Below are positions 1-6,278 of a stretch of 6,278 nt of DNA, piece after piece. The notes under the pieces were generated by a model, which saw only the letters and a program-made list of their open reading frames with translations, did not search any database and was not told the origin of the DNA. Origin of the DNA: Bryobacterales bacterium. GTDB taxonomy: Bacteria > Acidobacteriota > Terriglobia > Bryobacterales > Bryobacteraceae. Where the stretch lies: contig JANXQZ010000036.1 in NCBI GenBank assembly GCA_025353235.1, positions 1 through 6,278 of the forward strand. The letters are read 5' to 3'. The number at the start of each line of letters is the position of its first letter. The first letter of the stretch is position 1. Both the position numbers and the translations under genes were made by a program.

Positions 1-1333
<1,333 letters not shown>

Positions 1334-1339
1334 TTATAT

Positions 1340-1346
1340 TCTCCTT
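1340..1346 (-). promoter_or_regulatory. groEL ribosome binding site
   Basis: AAGGAGA on the minus strand, six bases before the groEL ATG, in the short AT-rich groES-groEL gap. It is the strongest Shine-Dalgarno sequence in the window, as expected for a very highly expressed chaperonin. Confidence 0.8.
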
Positions 1347-1366
1347 TTCAATCGGCGGTTAGCGGC

Positions 1367-1684
1367 TTAAGCAACCTTCGTTGCAGGCTTGGCGGCCCCG
1401 TCCAGAATTCCGAGGACTTCGTCCTCACGCATGATCATTAGGTCCTGGCCGTCGAGCTTGATCTCGCTGCCGGAATACTTGCCGAATAGGATGCGGTCGC
1501 CCACTTTCACGTCGAGAGCGGTGATCGTTCCATTTTCCAGGCGCTTGCCATGCCCGACTGCCACTACTTCCCCTTCCTGAGGTTTTTCCTTAGCGGAATC
1601 CGGGATGAAAAGCGTACCGTGCTTGGCTTCCTGTTCTTCGATGCGTTTGACCACAATTCGGTCATAGAGCGGTCTAATAGACAT
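1367..1684 (-). CDS. groES: 10 kDa co-chaperonin GroES
   Basis: Co-chaperonin that forms the heptameric lid on GroEL. The 105-residue product starts [17 protein letters not shown] and carries the mobile-loop region at about residues 19-38 ([17 protein letters not shown]), in which LFI is the hydrophobic tripeptide that docks on GroEL. The conserved [19 protein letters not shown] and [10 protein letters not shown] segments follow. It is about ten residues longer than the usual 95-97 because of a [14 protein letters not shown] tail after LGILDG. The ATG at 1684 has a GGAG site at 1697-1700, a rather long 12 bases away. It is the first gene of the groESL operon, downstream of the CIRCE element at 1777-1803, so heat-shock control by HrcA is likely. 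Function is certain. Confidence 0.97.
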   Translation of the reverse strand: MSIRPLYDRIVVKRIEEQEAKHGTLFIPDSAKEKPQEGEVVAVGHGKRLENGTITALDVKVGDRILFGKYSGSEIKLDGQDLMIMREDEVLGILDGAAKPATKVA

Positions 1685-1776
1685 AACGCTGTGAATCTCC
1701 GTTTAGCTGACTTGGTATGAAGAGATTGAACTCTTGATTGAGCCACCGCTAGGATGCGCTTGACTCGTCCATTATG

Positions 1777-1803
1777 TTAGCAGAGTCAGGGGAGGAGTGC
1801 TAA
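1777..1803 (-). promoter_or_regulatory. CIRCE operator (HrcA-binding inverted repeat), one arm degenerate
   Basis: The known CIRCE consensus is TTAGCACTC-N9-GAGTGCTAA. On the minus strand the promoter-proximal arm is a perfect TTAGCACTC, the spacer is exactly nine bases, and the distal arm is CTCTGCTAA, which keeps the outer TGCTAA but has CTC where GAG is expected. The element lies 93 bp upstream of the groES ATG, the classic position for the repressor HrcA. Exact arm length, spacer and location make this a firm call despite the degenerate arm. Confidence 0.85.
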
Positions 1804-1831
1804 AAATACCCTGTAACTTGAACACACTAAA
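1803..1831 (-). promoter_or_regulatory. Possible sigma70-type groESL promoter
   Basis: On the minus strand a TATTTT hexamer (-10-like, 1803-1808) directly abuts the CIRCE arm, and TTTAGT (-35-like, 1826-1831) lies 17 bases upstream. This puts the transcription start inside CIRCE, the usual repressor geometry. The hexamers match the consensus only 4/6 and 3/6, so the support comes mainly from position. Confidence 0.3.
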
Positions 1832-1843
1832 GCAAATATTGCT
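1831..1843. repeat. Short perfect inverted repeat AGCAA-ATA-TTGCT
   Basis: A 13-bp element with five-base arms and a three-base centre, 30 bp downstream of the hemQ stop and just upstream of the CIRCE/promoter region. No long T-run follows on either strand, so it is a poor intrinsic terminator. It could be a weak terminator, an accessory operator or chance in AT-rich DNA. Confidence 0.35.
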
Positions 1844-1873
1844 CTTGACGAAAAGCGGGTAGTCCGCAGTGGG

Positions 1874-2701
1874 TTATGCGGTGAGCAATAAGTTATTAAG
1901 ATTCATTGCTTTGCAGCGAATGCCCACGAAAAACGTCCCAAACATGGCATACACTGCGCTCACTTCGTCGAATCTCATCTCGTAAATCAGCTTCTTAAAC
2001 ACGAGAGGATTCTCTGCAAACAGATCGACACCCCACTCCCAATCATCGAACCCTACCGACGTTGAAATGATCTGCTTAACTTCACCTGAGTAACGGCGGC
2101 CAATCATCCCATGCTCGTGCGTCTGGCGGGCCCGTTCGGCCAGCGGAAGAAGGTACCAATTCTTCTCTTCGCCCCGCCGTCGATCCATCGGATAGAAGCA
2201 AATGTACTTGTGGGGCGGCACGTCTGGATAAAGCCGGGGCCGCATGGCTTCCCGCTGCCGTTCCAGCACTTCTTCGATGCCTGCTTTCCATTCCGGCGTG
2301 TGGGGCGTGAGACCCTGCGCCGCCAGCGACGCATACGTCTTTCCCGTGGATTCATACAGCCCAAGTTCTACAACGGACAAGTAGGAACTGGTCGGCTCCA
2401 GATAATCGAAGAGTCGCAGCCGGTTCAGCTTGAACTCGGTCTGATTGAGTTCCTCGAAGGAATTCCGGAAGTGGAGAAAAATCAGATCCCCCTTGTGCCC
2501 TAACTGAGAGAATACGGCACTCTGGCCGCTCGCGTTTTCCTCCATAGGACCTAGGATCGCTGCTGCCTCCGCCACGATGTCCGCCTGCATCGCGGGTTCC
2601 AGCGCCTTCCAGATAGGCCACTTCACCTTCATCATTTGATGGAGCATGCTGGCGCCTTCCAGCGTCAAGGGGACCGCAGGCAGTGTAGTGATCTCGGACA
2701 T
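1874..2701 (-). CDS. hemQ: HemQ/ChdC coproheme decarboxylase (chlorite dismutase superfamily)
   Basis: Last enzyme of the coproporphyrin-dependent haem pathway, which oxidatively decarboxylates coproheme III to haem b with peroxide in the cytosol. In the 275-residue form the HemQ core is clear: YLSVVELGLY near 107-116, the Y170-P-M-D-R pocket, W182, the proximal haem ligand H197 in HEHGMIGRRYSG, Q210 in VKQIIS, and VGFDDWEWGV. Mapped on Geobacillus ChdC these correspond to Tyr145, Trp157, His172 and Gln185; Arg131 is also kept (residue 156). Gln rather than distal Arg argues against chlorite dismutase. Unusually, the position equal to catalytic-pocket Lys149 is Arg (R174). About 14 residues follow the usual FFVG end. 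I chose the ATG at 2701 for its AGGA site; a TTG at 2734 would add 11 residues and overlap the upstream gene. It is probably co-transcribed with the TIM-barrel gene 20 bp upstream. Confidence 0.92.
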   Translation of the reverse strand: MSEITTLPAVPLTLEGASMLHQMMKVKWPIWKALEPAMQADIVAEAAAILGPMEENASGQSAVFSQLGHKGDLIFLHFRNSFEELNQTEFKLNRLRLFDYLEPTSSYLSVVELGLYESTGKTYASLAAQGLTPHTPEWKAGIEEVLERQREAMRPRLYPDVPPHKYICFYPMDRRRGEEKNWYLLPLAERARQTHEHGMIGRRYSGEVKQIISTSVGFDDWEWGVDLFAENPLVFKKLIYEMRFDEVSAVYAMFGTFFVGIRCKAMNLNNLLLTA

Positions 2702-2707
2702 ATCGAT

Positions 2708-2711
2708 TCCT
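2708..2711 (-). promoter_or_regulatory. Ribosome binding site that decides the hemQ start
   Basis: AGGA on the minus strand, six bases before the ATG at 2701. No comparable site precedes the in-frame TTG at 2734, which would lie inside the preceding gene. This favours the 275-residue form of HemQ. Confidence 0.6.
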
Positions 2712-2721
2712 ACGGTAGCAT

Positions 2722-3783
2722 TCAAGCGCGCCAACGGACGCCCAAATCCAGAACATGCTTGCCATACTCGACGCTGCGCTCCATGTGCTCGCGTTGCTGG
2801 TACTGGAGCGCGAGAACGAACTCCTCAGGCGTAGTGCGGCCTGGAAGATCTTCGATCACCATGTGTCCCTCGTAGGGATGTCCCGATTTCGCAAGCGCGA
2901 GGAAACGTGCGAAGTCGGCAGCTCGGACGTCTTGGTAGTTCGCCCAATAGCTCTGATCCAGAGTGGGCAGAATGGCTGGCGGACGTCCGGTGATGGGCTT
3001 GATGTAAATGTACACAGGCGGGCAAACCTCGCGGATGCGCGCTAGGATCTGCTTAAAATCGACCGCGCCCTCGCCTAGCGGCACCCATTGCACTGCGATC
3101 CCTTTAGAAGTTTCGTACACCACCGAATCTCGCAGATGGACAGTCAGCGCATACGGTCCCAGCACCTCAACCGTAGTCATGGGATGCTCGGTCACGAACA
3201 CGGGATTCCCGGTGTCGAGATAGGACCCCACGAACTCCTTGCCAGCGCCTTCGATCACTTGGCGCATTTCATAGGCGAGCAGGTCCTTGTGGTTTTCGAT
3301 GGCGAACTTGACTCCAGAGTCCATCGCCTGGGTTCGAACCGCTCGCAGAACCTTGATCATGGTCTCGATATGCTGCTGGATCGGACCCGGGGGAAGATGT
3401 TCGCGATCCGCGGCATGCAGGCAGCGCACAACAGGCGACCCCATTGCCGCGGACCTGCGAACACCTTGCTGAAGCGTGCGAACGGAGGCGTCGAATGCGT
3501 CGGGATTTTTGGGCAGGACCCCGCCCACGCCGGTTTCTAAATGCAGCCCTAAGCGCGCAGCCTGATCGCGGACCTCTTTCCAATGGGAAGGTTCCTGCGC
3601 TTGAGGGTCGAGCGAATCCTGCAGGAACACTGCGTCCATTTTAAGATGGGCGGCATAGTCGAGCAGTTGCGCATCGTGCCACTTCAAGGCTCGCAGGCAG
3701 TAGGTGTTCAGGCCCATCGGGATCTTGGCGGGCGAGGCTGCCAGCGCGGTCCCGGCCAAAGCGAGGAATGTTCTGCGATTCAC
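2722..3783 (-). CDS. Tat-exported sugar phosphate isomerase/epimerase-like TIM-barrel protein
   Basis: Member of the xylose-isomerase-like TIM-barrel superfamily (AP endonuclease 2 fold); members are metal-dependent isomerases, epimerases or hydrolases, and the substrate here is unknown. The 353-residue product begins MNRRTFLALAGTALAASPA, a twin-arginine-type signal with a hydrophobic stretch, so a periplasmic or exported location is likely. Probable metal ligands sit where the family has them: E163 in FAIENHKD, D190 in SYLDTGNP, H216 in TVHLRDS, and E311 in HMVIED; a PLGEGAVDF loop follows at 235-243. The start is GTG at 3783 with GGAG (3790-3793) six bases upstream; a nearby ATG is out of frame. 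It precedes hemQ by 20 bp, so the two are probably one transcript. Possible roles include carbohydrate or inositol breakdown. Fold is confident, reaction is not. Confidence 0.85.
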   Translation of the reverse strand: MNRRTFLALAGTALAASPAKIPMGLNTYCLRALKWHDAQLLDYAAHLKMDAVFLQDSLDPQAQEPSHWKEVRDQAARLGLHLETGVGGVLPKNPDAFDASVRTLQQGVRRSAAMGSPVVRCLHAADREHLPPGPIQQHIETMIKVLRAVRTQAMDSGVKFAIENHKDLLAYEMRQVIEGAGKEFVGSYLDTGNPVFVTEHPMTTVEVLGPYALTVHLRDSVVYETSKGIAVQWVPLGEGAVDFKQILARIREVCPPVYIYIKPITGRPPAILPTLDQSYWANYQDVRAADFARFLALAKSGHPYEGHMVIEDLPGRTTPEEFVLALQYQQREHMERSVEYGKHVLDLGVRWRA

Positions 3784-3878
3784 GGCATGCTCCGCCTGAG
3801 GATAGCATGAGCATTGATGAGAAGTTTTTGTCGCTCAGTACTTTCCGATATTTCCAGCATTGCCAAAACCAATCTTAT

Positions 3879-3894
3879 TTAACCTTTAGGTTAA
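3879..3894. repeat. Inverted repeat TTAACC-TTTA-GGTTAA, candidate operator
   Basis: Perfect six-base arms around a four-base centre, about 95 bp upstream of the TIM-barrel gene start. On the minus strand a TAAGAT (-10-like) lies immediately downstream and a poor TTCCAA (-35-like) upstream, with a 17-base spacer that would contain the repeat. This is operator-like geometry, but the promoter match is weak. A CCAA/TTGG pair flanks the arms with a six-base bulge. Confidence 0.4.
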
Positions 3895-4022
3895 TTGGAA
3901 AGAACTATCGTGGTACCAAGATGTACACTTTCTTATACTCAGGGATATGTTGAACCTTCTAGTAAGTGGAACCAGCATGTAATTATTCCTCTTCGGAGAG
4001 TTCCTTATCCAGAGCATCACCG

Positions 4023-4037
4023 TACATACCGTATGTA
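4023..4037. repeat. 15-bp inverted repeat TACATAC-C-GTATGTA, candidate operator
   Basis: Perfect seven-base arms around a single central base, 50 bp past the stop of the broken zinc-finger gene and about 240 bp upstream of the TIM-barrel gene. The one-base centre suits a protein-binding dyad better than an RNA hairpin, and no T-run follows. Dyads of this size are typical sites for dimeric repressors such as the PadR or TetR families. No such regulator gene is in the window. Confidence 0.45.
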
Positions 4038-4600
4038 TAGGGCTATTCCTTTCCGCCAGGGAGGCAAAGCTCTACTAACTCCCGCGATTAGTCGAACGGC
4101 GTCCCGGTATAGCCGCACACCCCGGCGCGCGGCGAGTTGACTACCGGCAAACGCATGTCGTCATCGCACTCGTGCTCTTCCGCACAGGCTTCACAGAGCC
4201 ACCCATGGTAATCTCCGTTCTCGCATTCCAGGCAGATGGTGCTAGCCTTATTTTTTCGGCAGGCTGCACACAGGATCTCGGGATCGTCGTTCCTGGCAAG
4301 CAGTTGAACGCCGCCGTCGGGGGTGGGGCCGCGCAGACCGGCGACATGAATCGTCAGCGGCGTAGTGCTGCCTATATCGTACTCGTACGCAAGCCGACTA
4401 CCAGGACTCGCAACACTCCCCAGCTTGATCCGCATGGTTTTGTCGCCACGTTCAAACCTCGTGCTGTAGTAAGTCTCGCCTTGCATGCTAAACAGGCTGA
4501 GATGGCCGCAGCATTCCAGCCAAACGGCTCGGAGAAAACGATCTACTTCTTGAAGAGGCTTCCCCGCGGGAGCGGCCAAATGGAGCCAGTAGTGCTTGGC

Positions 4601-4603
4601 CTA
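4601..4603 (-). other. In-frame TAG within the zinc-finger gene
   Basis: The TAG lies in the same frame as the intact C-terminal part, between VVQSP and AKHYWLHL. By memory of related sequences this position is often an aromatic residue such as Tyr, whose codons differ from TAG by one base. It is the second lesion in the gene, independent of the homopolymer shift. Confidence 0.6.
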
Positions 4604-4674
4604 AGGCGATTGCACTACAAGGTGCAGGGACCCAGCCGAACCTGCCGGCATGGAATCGCCGCAGGTCGCAAGGT

Positions 4675-4681
4675 GGGGGGG
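4675..4681 (-). other. C7 homopolymer at the frameshift point
   Basis: Seven G on the plus strand (seven C in the gene). With six C the codons read Met-Thr-Pro-His-Leu-Ala-Thr-Cys and complete the zinc finger; with seven they read Met-Thr-Pro-Pro-Pro-Cys and the finger is lost. Homopolymer slippage in the cell or during sequencing is the simplest cause. Confidence 0.65.
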
Positions 4682-4772
4682 TCATGCCCGACTTACTAAA
4701 TACTTTGCCGCACAGATTGCAACTGCCTTTGGACGCGATAGGCATCTTTTCGGAATACCACAAAACCATGCA

Positions 4773-5543
4773 TCAATGCAGGTCGATCATAGCAGCCCCG
4801 GTAATGCGGTGCGATGCTCGGTCCTGCACAAAGACCACGGCGTGGAGATTCTCTCTCTTCCACTCTTCTGGAAACTTCAGGGTAGATTTTAGCCCCACCT
4901 CTTGAAACGGCCGCGCTTCAATATTTCCGATTACTCCGAAACTCCGCACGACGGGGGCATGGCGGAGCATCCTCCCTGCGTTTTCACCATGCAGCACATT
5001 GGATGCAAGGCGCGATTCCGTCACCGCGAGGTATACGTCGGCAGGCTGTAACTTGCCTTCGCGAAGGCTCTTGACCATGACCACCAGTTCCGTGACTGCC
5101 GGGTCCTTGCCGTTGCGCTCGGGCTGAAGTCGGAGCGCATAGCTCGGATTAGACGCCGCTGCCCGCTCAATCTCCTGAGAGGCTCGCCCTGAGTCGCTGC
5201 CGTTGAATTCGGCTCTGCCGTTCACCACCATCTGGGGCGTGTAAATATTTTCGGTTTTGAAACTCTGGGCGTAATCGTTTTGGCGCGCCCGATACAGGGG
5301 CGAGGAGAAGCGATCAGGCCAGCCTAGCTGATTCCAATAGTCGACATGCTCCTCGAGCGCAATGACGCGCGCGTTCGCAACCGGCTGGCTCTTGTCCAAG
5401 CGAGCCAGCAGTTCGTCTGCAGGCGGGCAACTGGAGCAGCCTTCGCTGGTGAATAGCTCCACGATCACCGGGGTGCGGTTGTCGTCCGCCCAGCTCTGAA
5501 CAGCTGTTGTGCTGGCGAGCGCTACTAGAAGTGCGAGTCTCAT
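4773..5543 (-). CDS. Secreted DUF1223 family protein, thioredoxin-like
   Basis: Member of the DUF1223 family, exported proteins with a thioredoxin-like fold and no settled function. The 256-residue product starts MRLALLVALASTTAVQSWADD, a typical signal peptide, followed by the family hallmark VIVELFTSEGCSSCPPAD with a CSSC redox pair at about residues 36-39. DYWNQLGW at about 68-75 and YTPQMVVNG near 101-109 (a likely cis-proline loop) complete the active-site side, so a thiol-disulphide role in the periplasm is plausible but unproven. A GTG at 5552 would add three residues; neither start has a clear ribosome site and I prefer the ATG. The gene begins 33 bp after the MFS transporter stop, suggesting co-transcription, and ends next to the zinc-finger pseudogene. 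Family call is confident. Confidence 0.9.
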   Translation of the reverse strand: MRLALLVALASTTAVQSWADDNRTPVIVELFTSEGCSSCPPADELLARLDKSQPVANARVIALEEHVDYWNQLGWPDRFSSPLYRARQNDYAQSFKTENIYTPQMVVNGRAEFNGSDSGRASQEIERAAASNPSYALRLQPERNGKDPAVTELVVMVKSLREGKLQPADVYLAVTESRLASNVLHGENAGRMLRHAPVVRSFGVIGNIEARPFQEVGLKSTLKFPEEWKRENLHAVVFVQDRASHRITGAAMIDLH

Positions 5544-5576
5544 ATAGTACACAGACGCGAACCAAACTCAGTCCGT

Positions 5577-6278
5577 TTAAGTTCGTTCACGCGGGGGCCT
5601 CACAATGAGCGGAACAATCACGCTCACTGCCATGATTCCAGCGAGAATATAGAGCGCATCCGAATAATGTTTCGTGCTCTCCCGAATATGTGCGATCAGC
5701 AACGGACCCAGCACGCTCCCGAATCCCCAGGCGGTCAGCATCAGACCATAGATCGAGCCCACATCCTTGGGTCCGAAGTAATCCGCACAGAACGCCGGCA
5801 TGGTCCCGAATCCGCCACCGTAACACAGCAGGATCAAGCACGCCACCGCGCTGAATGCCGTAAAACCGCTTAGCCGGGGCATGATGAAAAACAGCAGCGC
5901 CTGCAACAGAAACATGGCCAAAAAGACCCAGCGGCGTCCGATAAAGTCGGATAGCCAAGCCCACAGAAAGCGCCCGGCACCGTTTGCAATGGAGATAATC
6001 CCGACCATTCCCGCTGCCACCGCCGCATTCACGCCCGTGATCTCCTGCGCCATTGGCGAGGCTTGCGAGATGATGGAGATTCCCGCCGAAACATTCAGGA
6101 AGAGCATCGCCCACAGCGCGTACCATTGCCAGCTTTGCAATGCCTCACGCAAGGTGTAATCCCTTTTTGCGAGCATCTTATTCCCGACAGCAGCCGGCTT
6201 CCACCCTTCGGGCGACCAACCGGCAGGCGGATTCGCCATGAACGCGGCCGCTCCTACCACCGCCGCACGCAGCCGCGG
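5577..6278 (-). CDS. MFS transporter, OFA (oxalate/formate antiporter-like) family, partial (N-terminus beyond the window)
   Basis: C-terminal half of a 12-helix inner-membrane transporter; the frame stays open to the right edge, so the true start lies outside and 233 codons are visible. It begins in the end of the sixth helix (AVVGAAAFMANPPAGWSPEG, an OFA-type cytoplasmic loop entry). Six further hydrophobic segments follow, beginning at WYALWAMLF, AAGMVGIIS, RWVFLAMFL, TAFSAVACL, GSIYGLMLTAWGF and ALYILAGIM. The MFS motif-A copy GRFLWAWLSDFIGRR lies between helices 8 and 9, and the YGGGFGTMPAFCADYFGPK stretch with GSIYGLMLTAWGFGSVLGP is characteristic of OFA proteins, which move small carboxylates. 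The substrate cannot be read from this half. It is the first visible gene of the group containing DUF1223. Confidence 0.88.
   Translation of the reverse strand, partial: PRLRAAVVGAAAFMANPPAGWSPEGWKPAAVGNKMLAKRDYTLREALQSWQWYALWAMLFLNVSAGISIISQASPMAQEITGVNAAVAAGMVGIISIANGAGRFLWAWLSDFIGRRWVFLAMFLLQALLFFIMPRLSGFTAFSAVACLILLCYGGGFGTMPAFCADYFGPKDVGSIYGLMLTAWGFGSVLGPLLIAHIRESTKHYSDALYILAGIMAVSVIVPLIVRPPRERT

Larger units (their letters stand above)
3784..4087. other. Intergenic gap, about 300 bp, AT-richer, no convincing gene
   Basis: This stretch separates the broken zinc-finger gene from the TIM-barrel/hemQ pair and should hold the promoter of the latter. Short open frames exist on the plus strand, such as a TTG-started frame at 3895-4140, but they lack a ribosome site and recognisable protein features, and they run into the antisense of neighbouring genes. 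The supported content is two inverted repeats, at 3879-3894 and 4023-4037. I see no tRNA, no strong T-tailed terminator and no insertion-sequence ends. Confidence 0.6.
4088..4769 (-). pseudogene. Broken zinc-finger protein gene of unknown function (frameshift plus in-frame TAG)
   Basis: One gene read in two frames. The N-terminal frame (ATG at 4769, or more likely at 4745) gives MPIASKGSCNLCGKVFSKSG and is lost after a run of seven C (4675-4681). Removing one C joins it to HLATC and on into the frame used to the stop at 4088, completing a C-x2-C-x11-H-x3-C finger at residues 9-28 of a 218-residue reconstruction. That joined frame has a TAG at 4601-4603, before AKHYWLHLAAPAGKPLQEVD. The remaining 163 codons are intact and carry WLECCGHLS, YEYDIGSTT (a stretch reminiscent of pRiA4b ORF-3-like proteins; a weak impression) and a dense C-terminal zinc cluster (C159, C162, C171, C174, C184, C187, H191, C193), then PVVNSPRAGVCGYTG. 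Function unknown. It follows the DUF1223 gene by a few bases. Sequencing error is possible for the C-run, less so for the TAG. Confidence 0.75.

Noticed and set aside
2702..2734. TTG-started 11-residue extension of HemQ
   Set aside because: It would overlap the upstream gene and lacks a ribosome site, whereas the ATG at 2701 has AGGA six bases upstream.
4020..4080. Terminator hairpin after the zinc-finger gene
   Set aside because: The possible stems are bulged or have a one-base loop and no T-run follows on the minus strand.
3895..4140. Plus-strand open frame of 81 codons in the central gap
   Set aside because: TTG start, no ribosome site, contains the 15-bp dyad, and its end is antisense to the zinc-finger gene; no recognisable protein features.
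4601..4603. TAG read as pyrrolysine or another recoded amino acid
   Set aside because: A frameshift in the same gene makes ordinary decay or error simpler, and nothing in the window suggests a recoding apparatus.
4172..4699. Plus-strand open frame of 175 codons across the zinc-finger gene
   Set aside because: The minus strand encodes conserved cysteine motifs over the same bases; the plus-strand translation shows no domain character.

Overview
All recognisable genes in this window lie on the minus strand. GC content is moderate to high in coding DNA and lower in the gaps. The proteins look like those of a soil-type Acidobacteriota (Solibacter/Bryobacter-like): the GroEL and GroES sequences, a Tat-exported TIM-barrel protein next to a HemQ-type protein, and an OFA-type transporter. 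This placement is inferred from overall protein character, not from a marker search.

In order of transcription (high to low coordinates) the window holds two gene groups followed by the chaperonin operon. Group 1 (6278-4088) is the C-terminal half of an OFA-family MFS transporter (cut by the window edge), a secreted DUF1223 thioredoxin-like protein, and a zinc-finger gene of unknown function broken by a frameshift in a run of seven C and by an in-frame TAG. A gap (3784-4087) then follows with no convincing gene but two clean inverted repeats that look like operators. Group 2 (3783-1874) is a Tat-signal sugar-phosphate isomerase/epimerase-like protein followed after 20 bp by hemQ/chdC (coproheme decarboxylase). 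A 188-bp gap carries a CIRCE heat-shock operator with one perfect and one degenerate arm. Group 3 is groES followed by groEL, the latter running off the left edge.

Most of the window is ordinary. The points worth a second look are the double-lesion zinc-finger gene, where a C2HC finger appears only after one base is removed; the Arg in place of the usual catalytic-pocket Lys in HemQ; the asymmetric CIRCE; the two palindromes in the central gap; and the loss of GroEL consensus just before the left edge. I found no RNA genes, CRISPR arrays, insertion sequences or novel multi-gene system.
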